A stretch of 64,000 nt of DNA from an uncultured Clostridia bacterium (GCA_944389125.1 CALXLF010000001.1:228778-292777); one strand, 5' to 3'. Shown: positions 39,525 to 49,559, counted from the first letter of the stretch. Translations and numbers: made by a program. Notes: generated by a model from the letters alone, not told the origin.

Positions 39525-42500
39525 CTAAATTTCAGTTATATCAACAACTTCTAAACTATCTTCATCTTCATCATTTTCTATTGCTTCATATAATGCATTT
39601 ACAGTATCTAATGAAGTAAAGCATGGTATTTTACATTCTACTGCCATTCTTCTAATCTTAAATCCATCTCTAGTTGATACTTTTCCTTTTGTTGGAGTAT
39701 TTATTACAAAATTTATTTTTCCATTTTCAATTAAATCTATGATTGAATCTTTGCCTTCCCATAATTTCTCTACAACTTCTACTTTTAAACCATGATCTGC
39801 TAAAAATTTTGCAGTTCCGTGTGTTGCATATATTCCAAATCCTTTTAAGTAAAATTTCTGAGCAATAGGAAGCATTTCTTGTTTATCTTTATCTCTTACT
39901 GTTATTAAAATATTACCATGTTTTGAAACATTTGTCCCACTTGCTATAAATGCTTTTAAAAGAGCACTTGAGAATTTTTTAGATACACCTAAAACTTCTC
40001 CTGTTGATTTCATTTCAGGTCCTAAACTTGTATCTGCATTTTTTATTTTCTCAAATGAGAATATAGGCATTTTAACACAGACATAATTGCTCTTTTTATA
40101 TACTCCTGTACCATATTTCATATCTTTTAATTTTTTTCCAAGCATTACTTCTGTTGCAATATCAATCATTGGAAGATTTGTTACTTTACTAATATATGGA
40201 ACTGTTCTACTTGAACGTGGATTTACTTCAATTATATATACTGCTCCTTGGCAGATTATAAATTGAATATTTACCATTCCAATTATATGTAATTCTCTTG
40301 AAATTTTTTCAGTATATTCAATTATCTTATCAATATGTCTTTGTTCAATTGTTTGAGTTGGGTAAACTGAAATACTATCACCAGAGTGAACTCCTGCTCT
40401 TTCTAAGTGTTCCATAATTCCTGGTATTAATACATCTTTTCCATCACAAATTGCATCTACTTCCAATTCTTTTCCCATCATATATTTATCTACTAAAATT
40501 GGATGCTCTTGAGCAACTTTATTTATTTCATTAACATAACTTTCAATTTCATTGTCATCATAAGCAATTGCCATTCCTTGTCCACCTAAAACATAAGATG
40601 GTCTTACTAAAACAGGATATCCGAAGTCTATTTGCAACTTTTTTTGCCTCTTCTACTGTAAAAATTGTTCCTCCCTTTGGTCTTAAAATATCACATTTAG
40701 CTAAAGCTTCATCAAATTCTTCTCTATCTTCTGCTCTATCCATATCTACAGCAGAAGTTCCTAGTATCTTAACACCCATCTTATTTAATGCAGCTGTTAA
40801 CTTAATTGCAGTTTGTCCACCAAATTGAACTATAACTCCATCTGGTTTTTCAACTTCAATTATATTTCTTACATCTTCTGGTGTTAATGGTTCAAAATAT
40901 AATTTATCACTTATATCAAAATCTGTACTTACAGTCTCTGGATTATTATTAATAATTATAGTCTCATATCCTGCTTTTTCCAAAGCCCAAATTCCATGAA
41001 CACTACAATAATCAAATTCTATTCCTTGACCAATTCTGATAGGACCTGAACCTAAAACTATAATCTTTGGTTTATCAGTTCTAATAGCTTCATTTCCTTC
41101 ATCATAAGAAGAATAATAATATGGCGTTTCAGCTTCAAATTCAGCACTACATGTATCAACAAGTTTAAAATTAGCAACAATATTATTTTTCATTCTCATA
41201 GCATATATTTCTTCTTCTGGTTTTCCATTTAAGACTGAGATTACTTTATCAGTAAATCCATATTTTTTTGCTTTAAGTAATAACTCTGGATTTAAACTAT
41301 TTATTTTTAGCTCTCTTTCCATTTCAACTATCTTTTGAACTATACCAACAAAATATTTATCAATTAAAGTTATTCTACAAATTTCCTCCATAGAAATTCC
41401 ACGTCTAAGTGCTTCTGCTATAACAAAAATTCTTTCATTATCTTTAACATGAAGTCTATCAAAAACCTCTTCTTTATTTAAATCTCTCAAAGTTGGTAAA
41501 TTTAAAGAATCTACATTTTCTTCAAGAGAACGAACTGCTTTCATTAAAGCTGCTTCTAAAGATGTTGCAATAGCCATAACTTCTCCTGTTGCTTTCATTT
41601 GAGTTCCAAGCTCCTTATCTGCTGTTAAAAACTTCTTAAATGGCCATTTTGGTATCTTTAAAGCAACATAATCCATAACTGGTTCAAAACATGCATAAGT
41701 TTTTCCTGTTACTTCATTTTTTATCTCATCTAAAGTATATCCGAAGTGCAATCTTAGTTGCTACTTTTGCAATAGGATATCCTGTTGCTTTTGATGCTAA
41801 TGCTGATGAACGACTAACTCTTGGATTTACTTCTATTACAGCATATTCAAAGCTATTAGGATTTAATGCAAATTGTACATTACATCCACCTTCTATTTTT
41901 AAACTTGAGATAATCTTTATTGCTGATGTTCTTAACATTTGATATTCTTTATTTGATAATGTTTGAGAAGGTGCAACAACTATACTATCACCTGTATGGA
42001 TTCCAACTGGATCTATATTTTCCATATTACAAATTGTTATACAATTACCATTGCTATCACGCATAACTTCATATTCAATTTCTTTCCATCCAGATATACA
42101 TTTTTCTACTAAAATCTCATCAACTCTAGACATTCTTATTCCACTTGCAGCAATTTCTTCTAATTCCTCAATTGTATAAGCAATTCCTCCACCGGTTCCA
42201 CCTAAAGTATAAGCAGGTCTTATGATAACTGGCAAGCCTATTTCTCTTGCAAATTCAACTGCATCTTCAACTTTATGAACTACTTTACTTGCAACACATG
42301 GTTCTCCAATTTTTTCCATCATATCTTTAAAACATTGTCTATCTTCAGCATTTCTAATTCCTTCAGGAGATGTTCCAAGTAATCTTACATTATGTTTTTC
42401 TAAAAATCCATTTTCAGCAAGCTCCATTGCTAAGTTAAGTCCTGTTTGACCACCTAGATTAGGAAGTATACTATCTGGCTTTTCTTTTTCAATTACTTTT

Positions 42501-42724
42501 TCAACTGTTTTGACAGTTAAAGGTTCTATATAGATTTTATCAGCCATATTTTTATCAGTCATAATTGTTGCTGGATTTGAATTTATTAGAACAACTTCTA
42601 GTCCTTCTTTTTTTAATTCTCTACAAGCTTGTGTTCCCGCATAATCAAATTCTGCAGCTTGACCTATTATAATAGGACCTGATCCAATAACTAATACTTT
42701 TTTTATTTTTTTATTTTTTGGCAT
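39525..42724 (-). CDS. carB: Carbamoyl-phosphate synthase large subunit; two +1 CGG shifts
   Basis: The rejoined product is about 1065 residues, the family length. It makes carbamoyl phosphate for pyrimidines and arginine, with ammonia supplied by CarA. Both ATP-grasp halves are present: [17 protein letters not shown] then [10 protein letters not shown]; and [17 protein letters not shown] then [11 protein letters not shown]. Two breaks occur, each in CTT CGG ATA. At 41741-41743 skipping the C gives [15 protein letters not shown]; at 40621-40623 it gives [15 protein letters not shown]. Both Gly-Tyr pairs are family-conserved. Three strict frames would be three fragments of a single essential enzyme. 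The start follows AAGGAGAG. Confidence 0.97.
40621..40623 (-). other. CGG +1 shift site 2 in carB
   Basis: The context is CTT CGG A. Skipping the C at 40623 reads GGA (Gly) of the conserved [14 protein letters not shown]. Confidence 0.96.
41741..41743 (-). other. CGG +1 shift site 1 in carB
   Basis: The context is CTT CGG A. Skipping the C at 41743 reads GGA (Gly) of the conserved LGYTLDEI. Confidence 0.96.
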
Positions 42725-42850
42725 TTTTACTCTCTCCTTATTTTATATAATTTTATTCTCTCCTTTTTATGTACATAGCCTGTAAGTTGACTATTTACCA
42801 TAAATTTAATATAATTAAATATGTATAAAAACATAAAAGGAGGAATCTGT

Positions 42851-43132
42851 ATGTTATTACTAAAATCATTGTTTGTATCTTTTATTCTTTTCTTTCTAAG
42901 CTGTACTATAGCTCTTCGGATAGTCAAAAAAATTGTAGATCAAGAGAAAGAACGTGCTTTCATCAATAATTATGAGCCCAATGTAGATTTCAATGTCACT
43001 TGGGATTATGAAAGTCCATTTACACAAGTCGAAAAGATACAAAAGCAACTCAGAAAAAAAGCTTATATATTTTCAACATTAATTGCTATAATTTCTGGGA
43101 TTATTGCCTTTATGATTTTTCTCCCTGGCTAA
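42851..43132 (+). CDS. Small two-helix membrane protein antisense between carA and carB; in-frame CGG
   Basis: ATG 42851 follows AAAGGAGG. The product is 93 residues: a first helix (LLLKSLFVSFILFFLSCTI), a charged middle, a second helix (IFSTLIAIISGIIAFMIFL). CGG 42917-42919 (CTT CGG ATA G) stands in frame as Arg; a +1 shift there would hit TAG at once and leave a peptide of about 23 residues. The hexamer is the same as in both carB sites. GC content is above that of carA/carB. A hairpin at 43121-43138 resembles a terminator. No family is recognised. It separates two genes that are usually adjacent. Confidence 0.65.
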   Translation: MLLLKSLFVSFILFFLSCTIALRIVKKIVDQEKERAFINNYEPNVDFNVTWDYESPFTQVEKIQKQLRKKAYIFSTLIAIISGIIAFMIFLPG

Positions 43133-43138
43133 AGGGAG
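43121..43138 (+). terminator. Possible terminator of the small membrane gene
   Basis: CTCCCTGGCTAAAGGGAG overlaps the stop codon and is followed by a T-rich run. Confidence 0.6.
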
Positions 43139-43141
43139 ACT

Positions 43142-44212
43142 TTATTTTTTATTTACCATTTCTATAAACTCATCAAAAATATACCCTGTATCTTCAGGTC
43201 CAGGACAAGCTTCTGGATGAAATTGAACAGTAAAAATTTGTTTATTTTTATATCTTATTCCTTCAACAGTTCCATCATTTAAATTTATATGTGAAATTTC
43301 AGCAATATCTGGATCTATACTTTCTTCTAATACATAATATCCATGGTTTTGTGAAGTAATATATACATGATTTGTATCTAAATCTTTAACAGGATGATTT
43401 GCACCTCTATGTCCATATTTTAATTTTCCTGTTTTTGCTCCTGTTGCTAAAGCCATAAGTTGATGTCCTAAGCAAATTCCAAGAATAGGAATATTACTTC
43501 TATATAATCTTTTAATCGTTTCAATTTCTTCTTTACAATCTTCCGGATTACCAGGTCCATTTGAAAGCATAATTCCATCTGGTCTTCTAGCTAAAATTTG
43601 TTCATATGAAGTATCTGCTGGATATACTGTAACACCAACTCCTCTTTTTAAAAGAGAATTTATTATATTATGTTTTACACCTAAATCTAACAATGCGATT
43701 TGTTTTGGCTTTGTGCTTCCATAAGTTATAGCCTTAGAAGAAGTTACTTTTTCTACTACATTTTCTACTTTATATTTTTTTATATGTTCTATCAGTTCTT
43801 CTAATTGACTAATATCAGAAACCAAAGCTCCTCTCATTGTTCCATAATCTCTTAAGATTTTAGTTAACTTTCTTGTGTTTATTCCTGTTAAACCAGGAAC
43901 TCCCATTTCTTTTAAAAAACCATCTAAAGTTTTTGTTGATCTAAAATTACTTTCATATTGTGCTAAATCATGAATAAAAACTGCTTTAGCCCAAATTCTG
44001 TCTGATTCTTCATCTTCAGGAATAACTCCATAATTTCCAATCAAAGGATAAGTCATAACAATTCCTTGACCAGCATATGAAGGATCGGTAAAAGTTTCAA
44101 TATATCCTGCCATTGAAGTATTAAAAACTACTTCACATACAGTATTTTTATTTGTTCCGAATCTTTCTCCTTCAAAAACTTCTCCATTTTCCAATACCAA
44201 ATATCCTTTCAA
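43142..44212 (-). CDS. carA: Carbamoyl-phosphate synthase small subunit
   Basis: The 356-residue glutaminase subunit starts at TTG 44212 after AGGAGG. It has the N-terminal domain (GYLVLENGEVFEGERFG) and the class-I glutamine amidotransferase domain with the nucleophile Cys in GICLGHQLMALA and the catalytic HPE in QFHPEACPG. It passes ammonia to CarB, whose gene is separated by an antisense small gene. An apparent leader-peptide attenuator lies upstream. Confidence 0.95.
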   Translation of the reverse strand: MKGYLVLENGEVFEGERFGTNKNTVCEVVFNTSMAGYIETFTDPSYAGQGIVMTYPLIGNYGVIPEDEESDRIWAKAVFIHDLAQYESNFRSTKTLDGFLKEMGVPGLTGINTRKLTKILRDYGTMRGALVSDISQLEELIEHIKKYKVENVVEKVTSSKAITYGSTKPKQIALLDLGVKHNIINSLLKRGVGVTVYPADTSYEQILARRPDGIMLSNGPGNPEDCKEEIETIKRLYRSNIPILGICLGHQLMALATGAKTGKLKYGHRGANHPVKDLDTNHVYITSQNHGYYVLEESIDPDIAEISHINLNDGTVEGIRYKNKQIFTVQFHPEACPGPEDTGYIFDEFIEMVNKK

Positions 44213-44260
44213 TTTTACATCCTCCTAATTTGAATTTATTTCTTAGACTTATTAAATTGT

Positions 44261-44300
44261 AAAAAAATAGAGAACAAAAATTAAAAATTAATGCTCTCTA
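44261..44300 (-). terminator. Attenuator-like terminator upstream of carA
   Basis: The arms TAGAGAGCA and TGTTCTCTA are followed by ATTTTTTTA on the minus strand. The 5' arm contains the stop codon region of a 34-codon leader ORF. carA starts about 50 bases downstream. Confidence 0.75.
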
Positions 44301-44392
44301 TCTAAAATTTCTACTTTAAATAAAAATGAAACAGCAAATTTATATTTTGCCTTTTTTAATATTGTATTTGATTCAAAAATATTTGCCTTCAT
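44288..44392 (-). CDS. carA leader peptide
   Basis: A TAGGAG site precedes ATG 44392 and a 34-codon ORF ends at the TAA (44288-44290) inside the terminator hairpin arm. The peptide begins KANIFESNTILKKAKYKFA and ends LDREH. In pyrimidine operons, a leader ORF that overlaps a terminator makes termination depend on coupled translation. Here UTP- or translation-dependent read-through into carA is plausible; no PyrR-type anti-terminator is seen. Confidence 0.65.
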   Translation of the reverse strand: MKANIFESNTILKKAKYKFAVSFLFKVEILDREH

Positions 44393-44426
44393 TTTTATCT
44401 CCTATCAAATTAAATTTTCAAAAAAT

Positions 44427-44455
44427 ATTTTATAACATTTTGATACTAAAATCAA
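44427..44455 (-). promoter_or_regulatory. carA leader promoter
   Basis: -35 TTGATT (44450-44455) and -10 TAAAAT (44427-44432) are 17 bp apart, about 35 bases before the leader start. Confidence 0.7.
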
Positions 44456-44540
44456 CAGTTTTTGACAAAAAATATAAAAAATTCTCAAGCTGAATTTCAC
44501 AAGCCTTTGGTGACACTTTAAAAAAGCAGAATAGGTTTCA

Positions 44541-44617
44541 AAGAAGAATTGCCAAGGGGACATTGTTCCACAAAAAGAAAAAATTGCCGTGGAACAACGT
44601 CCCTTTGGCAATTCTTT
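44541..44617. repeat. Long GC-richer inverted repeat, MITE-like
   Basis: Arms of about 29 bases (44543-44571 and 44589-44617), with cores such as GAATTGCCAAGGGGACA and GTCCCTTTGGCAATTC, pair around a short AT loop. The composition stands out from the AT-rich flank. It lies between greA and the carA promoter and could be a non-autonomous element or a terminator of greA. It contains no credible gene. Confidence 0.7.
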
Positions 44618-44650
44618 CCGTTTAGTCTAATATATTTTAGGCTCTTTAAT

Positions 44651-45127
44651 TTATTTTGTAATTTTTAAAATTTTCATTTTTATTGTTCCTGATGGGGCTT
44701 CAACTTCTGCAATGTCTTTTACTTTTTTTCCAATTAAAGCTTTTGCAATTGGAGATTCATTAGATATTTTATTTTGAGCTAAATCAACTTCAGTTGTTCC
44801 TACAATAGTATATTCATCTTCTTCATTAAGATCCATATCTAAAACAGTAACTGTATTACCAACTTGAACAGTTTTTGTATCTATTTCTGATTCATCTATA
44901 ATTTTTGCATATCTTAATTTTGCTTCTAATTCTGCAATTTTATTTTCATTTGCAGCTTGAGCATTTTTAGCTTCATCATATTCTGAGTTTTCTGATAAAT
45001 CACCAAATCCAAGTGCGACTTTAATTCTTTCTGATATCTCATATCTTTTTACAGTTTTTAATTCCTCTAACTCTTTCTCTAAATTATCGTATCCTTCTTG
45101 AGTTAATAATACTTCTTTTTCGCCCAT
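44651..45127 (-). CDS. greA: Transcription elongation factor GreA
   Basis: The start is at 45127 after AAGGAG. The 158-residue product has the N-terminal coiled coil ([16 protein letters not shown], with the Asp-Leu-Ser-Glu-Asn-Ser-Glu-Tyr tip) and the C-terminal FKBP-like domain ([20 protein letters not shown]). It stimulates transcript cleavage by stalled RNA polymerase. Confidence 0.95.
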   Translation of the reverse strand: MGEKEVLLTQEGYDNLEKELEELKTVKRYEISERIKVALGFGDLSENSEYDEAKNAQAANENKIAELEAKLRYAKIIDESEIDTKTVQVGNTVTVLDMDLNEEDEYTIVGTTEVDLAQNKISNESPIAKALIGKKVKDIAEVEAPSGTIKMKILKITK

Positions 45128-45346
45128 TATTATCAAGCTCCTTCCTAAAATGTATTTATCTTGGAATCTTTTTAATTCCAAGACACAAAAATTTATGCAT
45201 CACAAAAATCCTTAAAATTTCTGCAATGCAAACATATACTTTTTTCGTTCTGTAATATAATAAAATTTTTTTTTTAATTTGTCAAGTCTTATTAATAAAA
45301 AAATCGTTTTTTTCGTGTATTTCACATATATAATCAACTAATTCTA

Positions 45347-46289
45347 TTATATTATTGATTTATTTTGAGATTTTTGATACTGAACTATTTTTGGAAATTT
45401 TATGATTCCGTTTTATTCCTTCTAAGCTATCAATTTTTATATTATCAGATTCAATTTCGTTCCAAATATTTGTTGGTGCAGTTTTTTTATAAATATAGCT
45501 TTCATATAATTTTGTTGTATCAAATCTTGAAAATCTTTCTTGATTATTCAAGAATTTATATGGTAAATTTATATGATAAAAATTAACGACTCTTCCATTA
45601 AAGCTCTTTTGATTTATTTTTAATGACTTTTCAAAATTTACTATAATTGAATTTCTGCTAAAAGATATTTTATCCAAATATTCTTGAACAAAATTTAAAT
45701 TTAATATTATATTAGATTTTAAAGCAGCTTTTTTAAAGTCATTTGTAACTCTTAGTATCATTCCTGATTCTTCATAAACATCTTTTTCTAATTTTTTAAA
45801 CAATTTTAAATTTCTAGTTATAATAGTAATATTTTTTACTTTATCAGATAACTTTTTTATTGTTTCATAAATAAATGCATTCATTTCATTTGTTAAAATT
45901 GTAATTTCCTGAGTCTCAGTTCTAATACCTATTTGCTCACATAAAAAATCTATAATATCTGTAATAAGATATTTAAAAAGCCATCTACCATCTAAAATAT
46001 TCACATTTCTTTCATTCAAAAATTTCACAAAATCTTCTTTTGCTTTTAATTCTTCAGAAATGCATACATTTTTTGTAACATCAATTTTTAAAATTTTGTC
46101 AACTTTTTTTAAAACTCTTTTATTTATTTTTGAAAGAACAAGCAAATTCTTACCAGAAATTTTTAATTTTAAAACTTGTCCTGTTATCTTTCTAAAATTA
46201 TAAATAATATTTTGAAAAAAATTTGGAAGATCTTTTTCTTTATCTGTCAATAAATCTTCCTTATAAATTGCTAAATCAAAATAAAGCAT
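45347..46289 (-). CDS. Unknown protein; probable +1 CGG shift near the C-terminus
   Basis: ATG 46289 follows GAGGTG. The protein is about 313 residues in the +1 reading and of similar length otherwise. It has beta strands and helices (TITIITRNLKLFKKLEK, NIILNLNFVQEYLDK) reminiscent of a Rossmann-like fold, but I do not recognise it. CGG 45408-45410 (AAA CGG AAT) occurs near the end. Strict reading ends IKRNHKISKNSSVSKISK at 45360; skipping the C gives IKGIIKFPKIVQYQKSQN and ends at 45347. The +1 reading is preferred by analogy, not proof. Confidence 0.55.
45408..45410 (-). other. Probable CGG +1 shift site near the 3' end of the unknown gene
   Basis: The context is AAA CGG A. Both readings reach a nearby stop; GGA would follow after skipping the C at 45410. 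Needs homologues to decide. Confidence 0.5.
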
Positions 46290-46345
46290 ATATATCACCT
46301 CTTTAATATATATGCTTCATTTTTATAAAATATTATTAATTTAAA

Positions 46346-48112
46346 TTATTTTTTATCAACAATTTTTATATGAACTTCATCTAATTGTCTTTGAGATACT
46401 ATTCCAGGTGCTTTCATTAACAAGTCTTGTGCTTTACTATTCATTGGAAAAGCTATTACTTCTCTTATTGATTCTTCTCCTGTTAAAAGCATAAGCATTC
46501 TATCTATTCCAGGTGCAATTCCAGCATGTGGTGGTGCTCCATAATGGAAAGCATTATATAAAGCATCAAATTTTCTTTTTATCTCTTCTTCTGTATAATT
46601 TGCAATTTCAAAAGCTTTTATCATTATTTCTGGATCATGATTTCTAACAGCTCCTGAAGAAAGTTCAACTCCATTGCAAACTATATCATATTGATATGCT
46701 AGAATATCTAATGGTTTTTGTTTCTCTAAAGCTTCTAATCCACCTTGTGGCATAGAAAATGGGTTATGGCAAAAAGTTAATTTTCCATTATCAGCAATTT
46801 CATACATTGGAAAATCTACTATCCAACAAAATTTAAACTCATTTTCATCTATTAATTTTGCTTTAATTCCTAATTCTTTTCTAATTTCTCCTGCTAATTT
46901 TTCTACTATTCCTTCATGTTCTGCGATAAAGAATATACTATCACCTGGTTTTGTATCAGTTTGATTAAGTAGCTTTTCTCTTGAATCATCTGGAATTAGT
47001 TTTGCAATAGGACCTTGAAGGCTTCTGTCCTCTCCTACTTTTAGCCAAGCTAAACCTTTAGCTTTACATTCATTTATTGCAAAATCAGTCATTTCATCAT
47101 AAAAACTTCTTGTTTGTTCTGCACCATTTGGTAAAGTTATTGTTCTTACAATTTTTCCATTAAAAACTTTTATATCTAATTTTTCAAAAATATTAGTTAC
47201 ATCTTTAATTACTAAAGGATTTCTCAAATCTGGCTTATCTGATCCATACTTTAGCATTGCTTCTTTATATGGAATTCTTGGAAAAGCTTCTCTACTAATT
47301 TTTTTATCAGAAAATTCTTTAAAAGTATTGTACATAACTTTTTCCATAACTTCAAAAACATCTTCTTGAGTAGCAAAAGCCATTTCCATATCTAATTGAT
47401 AAAACTCTCCTGGAGATCTATCAGCTCTTGCATCCTCATCTCTGAAACATGGTGCTATTTGGAAATATTTATCAATTCCAGAAACCATAAGTAATTGTTT
47501 AAATTGTTGTGGTGCTTGTGGAAGTGCATAAAATTTTCCTGGATACATTCTACTTGGAACTAAATAATCTCTTGCTCCTTCTGGTGAAGAACTTGTAAGA
47601 ATTGGAGTTTGAACTTCTAGAAATCCTAAATCTATCATTTGATTTCTTAAATATTGAATTAATTTAGCTCTTAACTTTAAATTTTCCAACTGTTTTTTAG
47701 ATCTTAAATCTAAAAATCTATATTCTAGTCTTAAGTCTTCTCTAACAGCTCTATTATTAGAAATTTCAAAAGGAAGTGGTTTAGTTCTTTTTCCTAAAAT
47801 TTCTATTTTATCTGCAAAAACTTCAACTGTACCAGTTTCTATTGCTTTATTTACTGTTTCTTCATCTCTTAGTCTTACTTTTCCAGATACAGAAACTGTT
47901 GATTCAAGTGGGATTCTAGCCGCAAAATCAGTTTTACTTTCATCTCCTGATACAACTACTTGAGTTATTCCATATTGATCACGAAGATCAATAAATAAAA
48001 CTCCTCCTAAATCACGTATTGTATCAACCCAACCAGCTATTTTTATTTTTTCACCAACATTTTTTTCTCTAATTTCTGAACAATTATAAGTTCTATAAAT
48101 ATTACCTCTCAT
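46346..48112 (-). CDS. aspS: Aspartyl-tRNA synthetase
   Basis: The start is at 48112 after GAGGAG, giving about 588 residues. The class-II enzyme has the N-terminal OB fold (IAGWVDTIRDLGGVLFIDLRD), motif 2 (FRDEDARADRSPGEFYQLD) and motif 3 (GIAPGIDRMLML), plus the bacterial GAD insertion. A T-box leader precedes it. Confidence 0.96.
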   Translation of the reverse strand: MRGNIYRTYNCSEIREKNVGEKIKIAGWVDTIRDLGGVLFIDLRDQYGITQVVVSGDESKTDFAARIPLESTVSVSGKVRLRDEETVNKAIETGTVEVFADKIEILGKRTKPLPFEISNNRAVREDLRLEYRFLDLRSKKQLENLKLRAKLIQYLRNQMIDLGFLEVQTPILTSSSPEGARDYLVPSRMYPGKFYALPQAPQQFKQLLMVSGIDKYFQIAPCFRDEDARADRSPGEFYQLDMEMAFATQEDVFEVMEKVMYNTFKEFSDKKISREAFPRIPYKEAMLKYGSDKPDLRNPLVIKDVTNIFEKLDIKVFNGKIVRTITLPNGAEQTRSFYDEMTDFAINECKAKGLAWLKVGEDRSLQGPIAKLIPDDSREKLLNQTDTKPGDSIFFIAEHEGIVEKLAGEIRKELGIKAKLIDENEFKFCWIVDFPMYEIADNGKLTFCHNPFSMPQGGLEALEKQKPLDILAYQYDIVCNGVELSSGAVRNHDPEIMIKAFEIANYTEEEIKRKFDALYNAFHYGAPPHAGIAPGIDRMLMLLTGEESIREVIAFPMNSKAQDLLMKAPGIVSQRQLDEVHIKIVDKK

Positions 48113-48201
48113 GTTTATTCTCCTCATTTATAGTAATTTCTTTACTACTAAGACGTTTTTTGTTTTTTAATTTCTATTATCACTTTTTATTCAATACAAA
48201 C

Positions 48202-48465
48202 AAAAAACGCCCATGTAGAATTTAATATCTACAGGGACGAAATCTATTTCCGCGGTACCACCCTACTTGAAAACAAAATTTATTTTAATATATTAAATAA
48301 TAAATATTTTTGCTTTCCTCTTTTTATTTTAATTTTTGCTCCAATGTGTTTCACAAGTTTAATTATTAGAAATGCTTCCAGCCACGACATTTCCTCTCTT
48401 AACAAAATTTTTACAATTTTTAAAATAATTTATTCAAACTTGCTTTCATCTTCAACGCAATTATA
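48202..48465 (-). ncRNA. T-box leader of aspS
   Basis: On the minus strand the highly conserved AGGGTGGTACCGCGGAAA T-box (around 48241-48268) precedes a terminator hairpin with arms GTCCCTGTAGA and TCTACATGGGCG and a T run ending near 48202. Uncharged tRNA would switch it on. The stem I region lies at 48400-48460. It accounts for the 48113-48593 gap with no gene. Confidence 0.9.
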
Positions 48466-48494
48466 ATAATACTATTATTTTCCCTAAAAGTCAA
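48466..48494 (-). promoter_or_regulatory. aspS T-box promoter
   Basis: -35 TTGACT (48489-48494) and -10 TATTAT (48466-48471) are 17 bp apart. Confidence 0.7.
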
Positions 48495-48556
48495 GCAAAA
48501 ATACACTTTTTATAGCATTTATTTTCAAGTTTTATTAATAATCTTTTATAAAAAAT

Positions 48557-48575
48557 ACCCGGATAAGATCCGGGT
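48557..48575 (-). terminator. Terminator of the small Cys-rich gene
   Basis: ACCCGGATCTTATCCGGGT is followed by ATTTTTT on the minus strand. Confidence 0.85.
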
Positions 48576-48593
48576 TATTCTTGAGCATGTTAT

Positions 48594-48815
48594 TTAACCA
48601 TTATAAAAGTTTGTATACTGAGAAGAATTCCAGTCGCAAGTTCCCCACTTTTTTTCTGAATCACTTACTTTAACTTCTAACTTATGAAGTCTTATTCCAT
48701 GTTCACATGCTTTACAAAATTTAGGACTAAACTGTCCATTAAAAGTAGTAAAGTCATCGATACATTTCTTACATTCTCTCTGTCCTTCTTCTATCCGTTG
48801 TTTTATGCTCTTCAT
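48594..48815 (-). CDS. Small Cys-rich zinc-finger-like protein; in-frame CGG
   Basis: The 73-residue product starts after AAGGAGG. Two CxxC pairs (CKKC near residue 15 and CKAC near 34) and a later Cys suggest a zinc-binding fold. It is unlike its neighbours and I recognise no family. CGG 48795-48797 (CAA CGG ATA G) stands in frame as Arg in IKQRIEEG; a +1 shift would hit TAG immediately and leave a 7-residue peptide. It may be an acquired accessory gene. Confidence 0.6.
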   Translation of the reverse strand: MKSIKQRIEEGQRECKKCIDDFTTFNGQFSPKFCKACEHGIRLHKLEVKVSDSEKKWGTCDWNSSQYTNFYNG

Positions 48816-48945
48816 ATATAAGCCTCCTTCGTAGCATATTTTAAATTTAATTTTACCACTTTATTTATATATAAACAATATTTTCTTTAATATTTACCTA
48901 AAATATTTTCAAAACATTTTAGTTTTTATACATTATATAAAAAAA

Positions 48946-48981
48946 GACATATAATTTTAGTTAAAACTAAAATTATATGCC
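48946..48981 (-). terminator. Terminator after the lipoprotein genes
   Basis: The arms GGCATATAATTTTAG and CTAAAATTATATGTC are followed by TTTTT. Confidence 0.85.
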
Positions 48982-49009
48982 TTAATATTTTTATTAATTC
49001 AAATTTACT

Positions 49010-49534
49010 TTATTCATAATAAGTAATCAAAATTTGATTTAAAACTCCATCTACAGAATAACTTACTTCAACATTATATTTATTTTCATCAACTATATTA
49101 TTACTTATATCTGTTAATTCTTGAATATATGTTTCTCCATCTTCTACAGCAGCTTCTTCTCCTTCAGCTGTTAAACTACTAGTATTTGCTTCTGTAAAGA
49201 TAACATTTGGTAAAAAGTCAGCAGACTCATTATTAGTTGTAGCATTATCAATTAATAATGTCATTAATCCTTTTATATCACTTCCTAATCTACCTTGTCC
49301 TTCATAACTTTCTATCGGATTATTAAAGTCAGCTAATACTGTTCCAGTATATTTTGGAGTAGTTGGCTCTTCAGAAGTGTTAGTTTCTTCATTTGCTACA
49401 CTTTCCTCATTTGAAACAGCATTCTCTTCATTTGAAACTGTGTTTTCATCATCTGATTTTCCACATCCAGTAAATACTATTAGCATTAAACTTAATAATA
49501 AAACTAAACCTATTGTTAAAATATTCTTTTTCAT
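49010..49534 (-). CDS. Lipoprotein, paralogue of its upstream neighbour
   Basis: This 174-residue protein has a type-II signal (KKNILTIGLVLLLSLMLIVF) and the lipobox FTGC. An Asn/Glu/Ser-rich linker precedes a small outer domain (FNNPIESYEGQGRLGSDIKG and a late YNVEVSYSVDGVLNQILI). The same layout occurs in the next gene upstream, with which it forms a tandem duplication. Function unknown. Confidence 0.8.
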   Translation of the reverse strand: MKKNILTIGLVLLLSLMLIVFTGCGKSDDENTVSNEENAVSNEESVANEETNTSEEPTTPKYTGTVLADFNNPIESYEGQGRLGSDIKGLMTLLIDNATTNNESADFLPNVIFTEANTSSLTAEGEEAAVEDGETYIQELTDISNNIVDENKYNVEVSYSVDGVLNQILITYYE

Positions 49535-49559
49535 TTATATCCTCCTTAGTTATAATATT

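Noticed and set aside
44405..44611. 68-codon reading frame across the inverted repeat
   Set aside because: It is the translation of one arm of the repeat, lacks a ribosome site and has no protein-like composition.
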